DNA of 64,000 nt, from positions 186,001-250,000 of the forward strand of contig JAIWND010000008.1 in the NCBI GenBank assembly GCA_025330725.1, given 5' to 3'. Under the pieces are notes generated by a model that was given only the letters and a program-made list of their open reading frames with translations, was not told the DNA's origin and ran no database searches. Source of the DNA: Chlamydoabsidia padenii (Eukaryota > Mucoromycota > Mucoromycetes > Mucorales > Cunninghamellaceae). Each line of letters starts with the position of its first letter. Position 1 is the first letter of the stretch. Position numbers and translations under genes: made by a program. Of this stretch, positions 34,976-45,816 are shown one piece after another.

Positions 34976-37228
34976 ATGCAACAAGTTAATGGGGTACAAG
35001 TCTATAACTCTGATCCGTCAATACTATACGAAGGATTAGAAAATGAACCTACTTGGTTTAGTGCTCAAGGTGGTGTCTATCAATGTTACGAACGAACCAG
35101 TCAGCGTCAACCTATTGCCATCAAAAAGTATCTGGTGGAAGAAACAGAACAACAAAAGGATCTCTTTGTGATGCCTAGGGAATTAGTGGAAAACGAAATA
35201 TACACAATGACAAAATGCAACCACACCAATATTCTTAAACTACACTCTGTCCATCTTCATCAAGAATACGTCTATCTTATTATGCCACTCTGTGCAGGTG
35301 GCTCTCTTCAACAGTATGTATTTGATCATCATTTAACTTTTGGACAACTGGCTCATATTATCACTTCGGTAAGAAAGAGAAGATATTTCGGATTCATTCC
35401 AAATGGGATGGTAGTACTAAAAATTTGACAACTGTTTATTTTATACTTGTTTAGATTGCGGCTGGTTTGGAAGAAATCCATCGTCACGGGTACATTCACC
35501 GGGATATCAAATGTGATAATATCTTTTTAAATGATCAGGCAAATCAAGTTGTTATTGGTAAGATAATCATTATTATTTAAAACATGATCAAGTCTTTTTT
35601 TAACATTTTATAATATTAGGTGACTTTGGTGTGGTATCAATTACTCCTGCAGCTGATTCAAGTGTAGAAGAAGCTGGTGTTGTTCTTTTTTGGGCTCCTG
35701 AACTTGTCCAAGGCAAAATGGTAGATAAGAAGGTGGATATCTGGGCACTTGGAATTGTTATTCTAGAAATCATCAATGGTGGTCGTGCTCCTTATGAAGA
35801 TGAAAAATTAGATGAAGAAGAGGCAAGTAAACAGGATAGTAATAATGATGGTAATAATGATACTAATTAATAGTACCTTTTTGTAGATCAAACAACGAAT
35901 TATCATGAATGGGAAACCTGCATATCCTGAAGGTTTACCTCCTCTTCTATTGGAATTGTTGGATCTTTGTCTTGACCCTGATCCCCTTACTCGGGCATCT
36001 GCAAGTACCATCTTGAAGGTAATAATTTTTAAAATCTATATATTCTCATCTCACTTATCCCCTCCCCCCCCCCTCTTTCCTATAGCATCCATTCTTACAC
36101 CAATTCAAGCATGAACCTTTATTTGCAACAACATCAACAACAACAACGCCTTCCACAACAGATGGACTTTCACCTTTGGAATCTATTGATATTGGTGTTG
36201 TAGACGAAGACTCAATGCTCAATGCTCTCAAGACACTACAAGAAATGGTGCCTATTGATGATGAAATGGATACGATACTACCTGCCTTGTCAAATACACC
36301 AGATTCCTTCTCATCAACTCAATCTCACTATACAACAACGAAATCTACCACATCATCGATATCGACAGATACACCAACAAAAGAATCGCCTACACCAACA
36401 AAGCAATCGACATTACGGAAATGTAGACTACCTAAACCATCATTTGTGTTGGACGAGAATCATGCAACAGCTCTTCCTGCTAAAGACAAGATCGCCAATG
36501 TCCGAATCAAACGTCAATCTCTTACCAAGGAATACCGTGATCAAGGCTCAAGACTACCAATGTACAAGGTCATTTTGGAGGAAATCTCTTTCAAATCGGA
36601 TCTCATGTCAACAACATGTGGGAAACAACTGAAAAAGGCACAATCTGTCCGACTCTCTTCACCACCAACAGATATTACCAGAAGACCATTAGAACGATCT
36701 CATATCATTCAGCAAACCAACAAACGATCCTCACCACCTTCCTTTAGAAATAGTGACAAGAAGCCGTCATTACCACCAACCTTGGATAAGAAAAAAGGCT
36801 CACTCGTTACACCAACTACTGTGCCATTAACCTATCGCCAAAAAAGGTTACCGGAGAGCCGGACCGCTCGTTTAACGATGGGTGTTAGTACGACTGGCCG
36901 CAAACTATCCAATTCTCAATCATCACCACAATCTCCACCAAAGAAACGCAACCAGGATATCACAACACAACAATCTTTATCCAAGCTAAAGTCAACCATC
37001 TCTACACGACAACATCCAACACCTTCTCTCACTACAGGCCGACAACAGTCATCAACAAAGATACCACCACCAAGTCCCACCAAATCACGACATCGACTAT
37101 CTACATCACTATCGAAAAAGAAACCAACATCATCTCAACCAGTAACACAATCATCATCATCATCCACTGAAAACGCCATGGGGAAGGATGATTCATTCAA
37201 GAGAATCAAAGTTTTACGGGCTTACTGA
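34976..37228 (+). CDS. STE20-like serine/threonine protein kinase
   Basis: Five exons (34976-35368, 35455-35557, 35620-35822, 35887-36018, 36086-37228) encode 657 residues. The kinase domain spans about 30-285: nucleotide loop (QGGVYQCYE), catalytic Lys in PIAIKKYL, ENEIYTMTKCNHTNI, catalytic loop HRDIKCDNIFLND, DFGVVS, a short activation segment, FWAPELVQGK, VDIWALGIVILEIINGGRAPY, and TRASASTILKHPFL. The HRDIKxxN and Trp-Ala-Pro-Glu features point to the STE20/PAK group. No CRIB/PBD was found, so it is GCK- or orphan-like. The C-terminal half is Ser/Thr/Pro/Lys-rich and disordered. Intron 3 has a GC donor. Pathway unknown. Confidence 0.88.
35823..35886 (+). other. GC-AG intron in the kinase gene
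   Basis: DEEE joins to IKQRIIMNGKPAYPEG only in phase 0, which requires GAG|GCAAGT ... TTGTAG|ATC. All GT sites nearby give phase 1 and early stops. Confidence 0.85.
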
Positions 37229-37513
37229 TACTTCTTCATGCAACAACTGGATTCCCAAATGCATATACATACCCTTCGCTATAGCTAACCCTTGATTATC
37301 ACTTTATTACACACTGTGTTATTATTCCAACCCTTTAATCAATTTCCCCCCCCCCTCCCCATATATTTGTCATCATCATACATTCTCCCTTCTACTCACA
37401 AAGACACCTAATGTCCCTTTCCCAAACACTTTTACCCAATAAATAAAATAAACCATATAATAGTAATTATAATAAACAATAAACTTTTTATTAATTATAT
37501 GATTAAACATGTA

Positions 37514-38538
37514 TTAACTATTGTCCAAATGATTATCCATAGAGAGGGCTTGTAGAGAATCCAAATTGGCTGCGCTTTTTCGGATACCATTTAAGCATTG
37601 TAATGGACGTAGCAGGGCTTGTAGAGCAGGATAAGCTTTTTCACGTGGGTACCAATCCTCAGGGAATCGTTCATGAAGGAGCAAAGGTTCAATATGATCC
37701 GCACGGAGAGTACCATCTCGACCCAAGATATCCAACATTAAAGCACATTCTGCACTTGAGGAGAACTAATTAAAACAATGAGCAACCGCGTCTTTCTTTT
37801 TTTTTTTTTTTTTTCAGTATATATATATAGTATTACCTGGTAGAGTAAACCAAGATGACCCTTTGGATTCTGAGCCGCCGATTCATACCACCTGATTTTC
37901 CTTAAATCATGTTCCCCTTGCATATCCAACACAATTTGACCATGAGCATTGACGTTTTGTTGTAAAAGCGACCATTGATGGATACGACGGACGAGATCGG
38001 CATGAGGATGAATGACATCATGAGGAGCCTGATCGATATCGTGGCGGGTCAAGGACACATCATGTTCGATCAAGTTATGGATAGCCAATTGGTCCAAATC
38101 GATGGTGGGGGTTGCTTGGAATAGAGCGGAGAAGGATTGATTGGGTTCGACACGGTGATAGATTCGGAACACCACGGTGGATAAAAAGGTGTAGGTAATG
38201 GTAGGTGGAGCACCGACCAGGACAAGAGCATCAAACAATTCCGATTTAGTGATACGTCGTCCATCCCGAGGAAGGAATCCATGGTTGGCAAGGAGATTCA
38301 GCATGGGACACGGAGATCGAGCATCGGTAGGTCGTCGTTCGTAAGGTCGTTGTTTCATGAGTGCACGCCATTCTTCAGGTGTCTTTGTGGACCCCGCCGC
38401 CCTGAGTTCGATACGGATTACTTGGATTAAAAGGACCACCAGGATCGCACCAAATACCATTCCAACAAGACGTTTCAGAGTGGACGTTTTTGGTTTTTGT
38501 TGTTGTTTTATAAAAGACCCAGACTTGCGTTTGCCCAT
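37514..38538 (-). CDS. membrane-anchored haem-thiolate peroxidase (chloroperoxidase family)
   Basis: Two exons (38538-37837, 37765-37514) encode 317 residues. A basic N-terminus (MGKRKSGSF) precedes a single membrane segment (about 24-44). The peroxidase domain starts with the proximal haem ligand motif SPCPMLNLLANHGFLPRDGR (PCP at 76-78, Cys77) and has EHD at 158-160 with Ser162, the acid-base and metal site of this family (EHD as in chloroperoxidase, rather than EGD of unspecific peroxygenases). Known relatives are normally secreted with a cleaved signal. Here the segment followed by a charged stalk looks like a signal anchor, so the enzyme may be cell-bound, facing the lumen or outside. 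Substrate unknown. Confidence 0.85.
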
Positions 38539-38892
38539 TAGTGTGTGTGTGTGAAGAAATAAAAAAAATAAAAAAAGGGGGGGGGGGGAAAGAGAAGAGG
38601 TGTAGAATAAATCCCCGCCATCCCCGCCGCATTTTATTTTCAAATAAAGGATCGGAGTCGTGACCCATATGGAAGTAGGCATGTATCACCTTGGTTACTT
38701 TATTTGAGAGTTTTTTCATACCCAAAAATCGGAAGACTTGGGTGTAACAAAGCACCTTGAGTTCCCAACAATAAAAAGGGTTGTTCTATACTATAAAGTT
38801 AAATAATGATAGTAATAATAATGTATGTAAAAAAAACAAAAAACGAAAAAAAGTAGAATACATGAGTAGAATAGTAAATATGATAAAAGTTT
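38539..38892. other. promoter of the peroxidase gene and 3' flank of NMA111
   Basis: It has poly-G/C (38577-38588) and the GC-rich motif-like pair ATCCCCGCCATCCCCGCC at 38611, 73 to 90 bases above the peroxidase ATG. The remainder is AT-rich. No gene. Confidence 0.45.
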
Positions 38893-40107
38893 CTAAACAT
38901 TAATGTTAATTTCACGTTTAGACCATCCACAATCAGATTTGGAATCTTTGACCATATCAACCAGGGGAAAGTAATGATACACCATCTTGACCGAGAGCAT
39001 AGCCGGAATATTGTCAAAGGTAACGCATCGCACACGCACATACGTATTATCCAAAGTGTTCTTGACAGCATCAATCAGATCATCCAGAGTTTCCACTTTG
39101 ACAGAATTAATATGAGTGATCCACATGGTTGGTGCCAATCCATACATATAAGCCGGAGAACCTTTTGATCGAGCTGAAATGTAGATACGTGAAGGCAGAG
39201 TTTTGCTTTGTTGTAAAACCGCCTTGTGAGGCTCGGTAAGCATCGCACCCGCCCAAAACACAATTCGATTGGTCCCATCACCAGATTCTAATGTCGTTTT
39301 CACCTTGACCTTGATTTCCTTCTTTTGTCGCAGAATAGTCATTTCCAGTTCGTCAGATTCATATTGTACATCGGTTTCCTGCATTCGGGTCACCACTTTA
39401 TCATTGATGGTGAGAATCAGATCAAGTTCATCCAATACTTTGGCGCTTTCCGTTCCTGCTTCAGTGCGAATCACCATAAAGAGTTGATGTTTGGCTGTGT
39501 TGGCTTCTTCCACCTTCTTGATCCAATCGTTAGATAATCCCATCGCACTTGCTTGCGCCATTTGTATAGGTACCAATTCAGCATTGAGCATACGTAAGGA
39601 GTGGCTTTCTTGCTGGGGTTGTTGGAATCGCTCCAATACTGGTTTGATTGTTGATACACTTAATCCAAGATGATATTCGTTGTCTTGTCCATTCATATTT
39701 CGATCACCCAAAAAGTCAAACCAAAAACCTTGTACATATCCATTGGCGTCAGCTAAAAGACCAGATGAGCACTGTAAGGCGAGTGGTGTATCAAGAGTAA
39801 TAGCATCCATATTAATAGCACGGAACCTGGGTGTCTGTAAAACAAACAAAAAAAAAACAAGTGAGTACAATAATCTTTTTGTTTTGTTCAACTTACACCA
39901 CTATGAGGAATGGTAACGCAGGTGACATCCGTTACTGCTGTTGATAAGCATACAGGGCGTTGGTTTCGATTGTGGGCTACCAAAGTAACTTTTCGGCCTT
40001 GAAGTAAAGGTTCATCAGAGAGTGGAGCACTCAAAACATTAGTTTCACCGACCAACTTGGGATCATATTGGACAATGGCGTAGTTTTGAGTAGGATGTAA
40101 AAACTAC

Positions 40108-40138
<31 letters not shown>

Positions 40139-42553
40139 ATGATGTTAAAATTCGAACACCGAACCCCACTTCCCCCACTTTTTTAAATACATACCAACAC
40201 CTTTGCAGGAATCACAATAGATTCAGCAAATGTCAAGATTAAATCACCCATACTTGTAGGTACCAGATTGCGACTAACGATGACCAAGCCAAGATCTGCA
40301 TCCACGACCACACCAGTACCTTGTTTTCGGCTACGTGGGAATCCATCCATCCGGCATGGCATATAAAAGTTCACCTTAACCAAGCAACGAATAAGATCTT
40401 TAGAGGGGCCCATGCTTGCATCCAATTCGACATACTTCTTTGTGGTTGGGACCAGAGGAGAAGGAGGTAAGGCTTCACCAAGATCAGTGAAATCCCAAAG
40501 TCCAGTTTGATCGTTTCGCACAGCCAGACGGAATGATGACCAATGTCGTTCAACTTGTACCACAGACATCATAATCAAGTGAGCATCTGTAATCGAGTAG
40601 TACACCACAGGAACACGGGCGCGGTCAGGGATTTCCTTCATTACTTTTATAAATGTGTCGAGGTCGGGAGTTGCCTTGTCGTCCACCGATTTGATAATCC
40701 ATCCATTGTCAGGTCCATCGAGTCTAAACACTGGTTGTATGAGAATAATGATGATAATAATAATAATAAACAGTCATCAGTATCGTGTTCAGTTCCACCC
40801 TTTTCTTCTTGTATATTATACCCACTTACTTCCGCTAGGTTCACAAACATAAACACCACGACATGGGACGCAGTAGACACGAGCTAATTGATATGATACT
40901 TCGTTCAGTTTGGATCCACCAATTTCAACATATCGATCAGGAGTACTAGATGAATAAAAAGGAGTTAGAGTATAAGATATTAAAAAAAGAAGAAGGGAGT
41001 ACTTACATTGCATGGAGATCACCAACACCAATAGTGATTTCCATATATTTTCCACCACGTTCGATACCAACACATATATCCTTGTTGACATGAGAATCGA
41101 GAATTTCTTCAAAAGGTACAAATGTTGTAATGTAACTTCCATCCATCGTCAAAAGAATATCACCTTCTTCTAGCTTGCCATGAGCAGGTCCACCAGGTAG
41201 GACAGCTTCCACCACCAAAAGACCAATTTCTTCTTTAAACAAACTTCGTAGTTTTTCTTCTGTTTGCGGTTGTAGACCAAGTCTTCTAGCTTCATCATAA
41301 GGTCGATACCTACAATATTAGTTGCCATAAGAATAAAATAAATGTCAGAGAGGTGAGTTGTGATTCCATTTTTAGGATATGTAGACTTACACAAATTGAG
41401 TTTGAATGTCACCTCGAGGGACTGATAAACCTTTTTGGACATATTGCAAAGCGCGTTTAATTCTATCCAGTGGCAGGAAGAAATCAGTCGCCGCTTTTGT
41501 GTGACCACCAGCTTGTAATGCTACGGCATTCCCGTCAATGTCAATCACAGGAGACCCAGAGCTTCCACCACTTGTACTTGATGCTGCTTGTCTATAATAA
41601 TATAGATCAAGTATTTGGTATTAGTATATGATGATTTTGATACATATCACAAAATAATCCACTTACAGGTAAAAGGTGTTAAAGTCATTGTATGTTAAAT
41701 CGCCATAATCAGGTGTGTTACGATCTAATCGTGAAATCGAGCCTGCCAAGATGCTAAGTTTTTCCCCAGCGTCGTTACTACAGTCCATCAAGAATCAGGT
41801 TAGTAAGAGAGCTTTTATGTATGATTGTTCTTCCTTACCCAACCACACGAATATCAAGACCCACTTTGGCAAGTTCAGGTCGTAATTCAACTTGAGTGAC
41901 AGGCATATACTTGATTTTACTTGGATCGAATCTATAATCAGGCAGTTTCCACAAAAGAAGGTCTGTATGAGTGTCAGTGATGAGTAGTTGTATTTTCCTT
42001 TCCCCCCCTTTTTTTTTACCTACTTACTTTAAAAAACCAAAGTCGTGAATAGGATCACGGTAGATGGGGTAAACATCAACTTCTTCATGATCGTGGCAAA
42101 TGGCTTCACCTACAAAGGGACCTGCACAAGCAACATGTCGATTTGTCAAGATGATTCCATTCTTCGCATCCACAATAAATCCTGACGCTTCAGATGTATC
42201 GGGACCTATGGTGATACATAAATAAAAAGAAGAGGAAGGAAGATTAACAAAACTACATACAAAATAGGGCAACCCAGAAGTTGTTTACCTTCAGTATCAA
42301 AAGCAGCCACTTGACTAAAACGAATAGATACGATCGCCTTGACAATCGATTCAATAGTTTCTTGCCATTGGGAGGGATTGCTGAGTACAGTGCTGTCCAC
42401 ATTAGTTGTTAAAGTGCCGTTTACAACTGGGGCGTCCATTTTTCTTCGTTTCGCCGTATGTGAGTTTGGAGTTGAGGCAGGTGAATCCCCACCTTCAAAG
42501 TTGTGACCTTTTGGTAAAGTGCGATCTATGTTTTCAGGAATGAGATTGGCCAT
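38893..42553 (-). CDS. NMA111: Nma111/HtrA-like nuclear serine protease with PDZ domains
   Basis: Ten exons (42553-42289, 42205-42028, 41931-41839, 41777-41667, 41591-41401, 41309-41007, 40945-40830, 40730-40195, 40104-39897, 39834-38893) encode 980 residues, typical for Nma111 (about 1000). An N-terminal basic stretch (TAKRRKMD) is a likely nuclear signal. The first trypsin-like domain has all three catalytic sites: [11 protein letters not shown] (His about 112), [13 protein letters not shown] (Asp about 142) and [12 protein letters not shown] (Ser about 226). PDZ-like regions follow ([33 protein letters not shown]), and a second, degenerate protease domain ([23 protein letters not shown]) lacks the His, as in the family. 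In yeast it acts in heat-stress survival and cleavage of the IAP Bir1. Confidence 0.96.
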
Positions 42554-43117
42554 GAGAGTGAAGTTGAGAAAAAGAAAGAAAGAGAGTAATCTGGAAGAAA
42601 AAAAAAAAAAAAAAAGTCGAAAAGAGTGAGAGACTAAAAGCGGGATTTTAAAATACGCATCCGACAGTGGCTTAATTGACCTTTTTGGATTTTTTCTTTT
42701 TTACACTCCTCTTTCTTGTTTGAATTACTTGTGTTGCATAATTATACTAATCGCAAAGCAATCTAGTCGACATGCCGATACTCAAGGTAACGAAAAACAA
42801 AAGCAAAGTAGACATTGACTTTATCTCTCAAATACGACTTTTTCTTTTTTGAAGACTGGTAGGTAGTTTCCCTCTTTCCAAACACTATTCTGTCTGTTGA
42901 TACACTATAAGGAAAAGGTAAAGAAACTACTTCTATTGGAAGGAAATATAACTATATGTATTGGTCGGGTACTAACAATATTTTGAAGGGTGAGGGGTTA
43001 ATTGTAGATACTTCCATTGGTCAGCGACTACACCAAATGTAGGTAATGAAGAGACTATGGTCACTCGTAGGAAGCGAGTTTATATATCACCCCAGTCATA
43101 TAAAGGGATATACACTC
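42554..43117. other. NMA111 promoter and flanking spacer
   Basis: It contains the motif GCGGGATTTTAAA at 42640-42652. At about 42772 an ATG-led CCGATACTCAAG followed by GTAACG resembles a tiny first coding exon on the plus strand (MPILK), with further donor/acceptor-like sites to about 42920, but no continuing exon is convincing. Confidence 0.35.
42640..42652 (+). promoter_or_regulatory. proximal promoter motif of NMA111
   Basis: Reads GCGGGATTTTAAA, 87 to 99 bases upstream of the start, in the orientation opposite to the gene. Confidence 0.5.
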
Positions 43118-43515
43118 ACTCTATTATATAGAACATCAAGTATTCTCGAATAGCCGGCATAACAAGGTAAATCCCCCCCCCCGAAAAAAAAAAAAAAAGA
43201 AAAAGAAGAATGATCGGGTCAGACAAACAACTCACTTGACTCGTACACGTAAAAAAAAAAAAAAACACTTGGATTTTTTTCAAGCAAGTTACAATCTGAT
43301 AAAGACTTGGAATGACAAAAGGGCTAATCATATATTCTTCATACCTCCTTTTTTTTTAAGGTTTCCATCTGGATTAAGACTGGGTATACCTACAACGATG
43401 AAAGGATTATCGGTGCCTGTATACGAAAACCATACCATGTAATTAACGGCGATCTCAAAAAAGTCACAGACTAAACTTGTGATCTTGTTGAAATTCTGTT
43501 TTGGATGGGATTACC

Positions 43516-43553
<38 letters not shown>

Positions 43554-43875
43554 CGGATCAGATCAAACAGGAGGTTGGGATCCATCTAGGTGCGGGTCGT
43601 GGTACTTACTAACTTTGATATTCTCGACGACGATCAGGGCAGGACGACAAAAAGGCTTGAAACACGGCAATATCCACTAGCATCTTATGACCGGTGTCTC
43701 TCTCCACCAATGACGCTTCCAATGCCGGTGGTATAAACAACAGTTGGAATACCAAGAAAATAGTAGATGTCTTCAGGGGGGGGGATCATGATCTGGAATC
43801 GGTAGAATAGACTTATACTCATTTTTATAATAAAAACCTACTTTTATCCTATGCTACTGCTTTTATATTGTTGTT
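43118..43875 (-). pseudogene. possible minus-strand gene with one broken frame
   Basis: A TATAAAAG box near 43868 precedes ATG AGT ATA AGT at about 43828. The frame reads MIPPPEDIYYFLGIPTVVY and TTGIGSVIGGE, then stops shortly after a GAGAGAG stretch near 43697. From that point another frame is clearly codon-like: TGHKMLVDIAVFQAFLSS and CPDRRREYQ, then a possible intron (with a 35-base A tract on this strand) to TDNPFIVVGIPSLNPDG near 43370-43420. A later stretch near 43130-43180 (IYLVMPAIREYL) might be a last exon. The break is consistent with loss of one GA unit. I recognise no family; it may be a sequencing indel in a live gene or a young pseudogene. Confidence 0.4.
43519..43553. repeat. 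poly-T tract, 35 bases
   Basis: Uninterrupted T run inside the putative intron of the broken minus-strand gene. Confidence 0.9.
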
Positions 43876-44253
43876 TGAATTACAGCCCCTTTATGCCGTG
43901 CTTTCTGACACTGGATCTATTAAAAAATTTCTATTGTTATTGTTTATTATTGTATGGGCGAGTCCTTGTTGTTTGTAAACTATAAACATTATTATAAACT
44001 GGCTGTTATATACATAAAATAGCATTCACAAGAGAGTATAGATGATCTTTTGACGGTAGTACAGCCAAAAAATTTCTCTTATTTGTTACATCTTTTGATG
44101 CATCAAAATCCAAATCCCGACTCATGCGTTAAAAGCGCCTGGAAACTTTTTTTTTTTTTTTTGGATTCCACGCTTCTCTTCCCACTCTTTACTCCCCCCC
44201 CTCCTCTTTTTTTTTTTTTTAAAAAAAAATAGTAAATTCCTCCACTTGGAAAA
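43876..44253 (+). other. upstream region of the NAS-like gene
   Basis: AT-rich leader. Minus-strand TCGGGATTTGGA at 44109-44120 is a motif variant, 134 bases above the ATG. T runs lie just before the start. Confidence 0.4.
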
Positions 44254-44648
44254 ATGGTACATCATCTATTATGTGATTCTGAAACTGATCACGATTATAC
44301 AGCAAGAGCATCGACGAAGAAAAGATTATCCAAAAGACAATCTACCACCAATGAAGAATCAACATCCACCCACCATACTATGACCCCAACATCTCAAACA
44401 CTGGTAAATGAAATCAAGCATATCTATCAGCAACTGGCCAAAGCATCGCCCTCTCTCCAACCGAGTGAACACATCAATGCGCTATTTACCAAACTAGTCC
44501 AGATCTGCATACGACCGGTAGACCAAGTGGCATTACAGCAGGTTTTAAACCATCCGACCATCCGACAACTTGAGCCTCATTTACGCCAACTTTGCAGCCA
44601 TGGGGAATATCTCATGGAACTAGCCTGGTCGCAACATTATATCGATTC

Positions 44649-44722
<74 letters not shown>

Positions 44723-45336
44723 CGGGATCACACTCATGGACCAATCAGGTCAGTCAGCAACTAGCTAAATTCACCTACTATAACAACTATGTAGACCTCA
44801 CACGACTGGAATGCCATGCCTTGTTGGGTTTGAATGCTCAATTGAAACGTATTGTCTGGATCGGCAGCGGACCACTTCCATTGTCTTCGATGGAAATGAT
44901 GATCCAGCACCACGACACGATCCAACACATTGACAACATTGATCTGGACCCTGAAGCCATCCAAGTGTCTCGTCAACTTGGTAACCGATTGCCTTGGCCG
45001 TCTTCGGTGCGATCAAGATTCCACTACCACGCCATGAACGCCCTCGAGTATCCCGATTACCGTCTTGCCAATGTGATTTGCCTGGGTGCCTTGGTCGGAT
45101 GTACGGATAAGGAAAAACAACAGGTAATTATTCATGTCGCAAACAATATGCGTCCAGGAGCTTGCTTGCTGATTCGCAGTGCCCATGGTCTTCGACAACT
45201 CTTGTATCCTGCCCTTATCCCTTCTGTCCATTTACATCCATGCCCACAACTCTTGGGGTTGTTGGAACTCCTCTTGGAACTTCATCCTCATAATGATGTT
45301 GTCAACTCGGTTTTAATCGCTAGACGGATAGGATAG
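44254..45336 (+). CDS. nicotianamine synthase-like protein
   Basis: One exon, 360 residues. The core matches nicotianamine synthases: LTRLECHALLGLN, the SAM-binding loop IGSGPLPLSSMEMM (about 203-216), IDLDPEAIQVSRQLG, VICLGALVGCTDKEKQQVI, HVANNMRPGACLLIRSAHGLRQLLYP and a C-terminal LHPHNDVVNSVLIARR. NAS joins three S-adenosylmethionine units to make nicotianamine, a Fe/Zn/Ni/Cu chelator known from plants, some archaea and scattered fungi. The N-terminal half keeps the helical NAS_N layout but is interrupted by 25 consecutive Thr (133-157, almost all ACA), so copy-number variation is likely. Intronless, unlike nearly all neighbours, which fits transfer or retroposition but does not prove it. 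Confidence 0.85.
44650..44724 (+). repeat. (ACA)n microsatellite coding 25 Thr
   Basis: 24 ACA codons and one ACG in frame inside the NAS-like gene. Such a pure run is expected to vary in length between isolates. Confidence 0.95.
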
Positions 45337-45816
45337 TCATTATACACTGTAGTATAGAAAACATAATTAATTTGTCATTTGAATAAAGATGAAAAAAGCA
45401 TTGTTCTTGAAATTTAAATCCCGCTTATGGATGTTGTCCATGCATGATTATTAATCTGTCTCGTCCCTATCTGTGCTTATACCTCTTCCCTTTACAAATG
45501 TTATTCTGTTTTGTACGGGTCTATTTCCATCAGTAGTATTGTCACCCAAGTGAGTGACATTGATAAAAGATAAAGTTCCTTTGATTACCAAAGGTGCCAG
45601 TCGGGAGTTGAATGTTAAAAAAAAAGTAATAGTGGAGGTGGATCGGTCTGATTGGTTGAAGTTGCGGGGGCTACCACAAATAATAAAAAAAAAAAAATAG
45701 TCCACGACATTTTTTGATATTCCTTGTCTTTCTTTCTCATTCTTTATTTTATTTTATTTTATATACTCTCTCCCCCTTTCCCTCCCTTTATTTGACCACG
45801 CACAAGATAGACAAAG
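45337..45816. other. spacer between NAS-like gene and SEC61
   Basis: An AATAAA signal for the NAS gene lies at about 45382. A perfect copy of the motif (minus strand GCGGGATTTAAA) is at 45413-45424, unusual because no start codon follows within 130 bases. Next come AT-rich sequence and a T/C-rich SEC61 leader. The minus frame 45451-45705 has no support. Confidence 0.45.

Noticed and set aside
45451..45705. 84-residue minus-strand frame
   Set aside because: Low complexity, crosses an A run, no promoter or homology.
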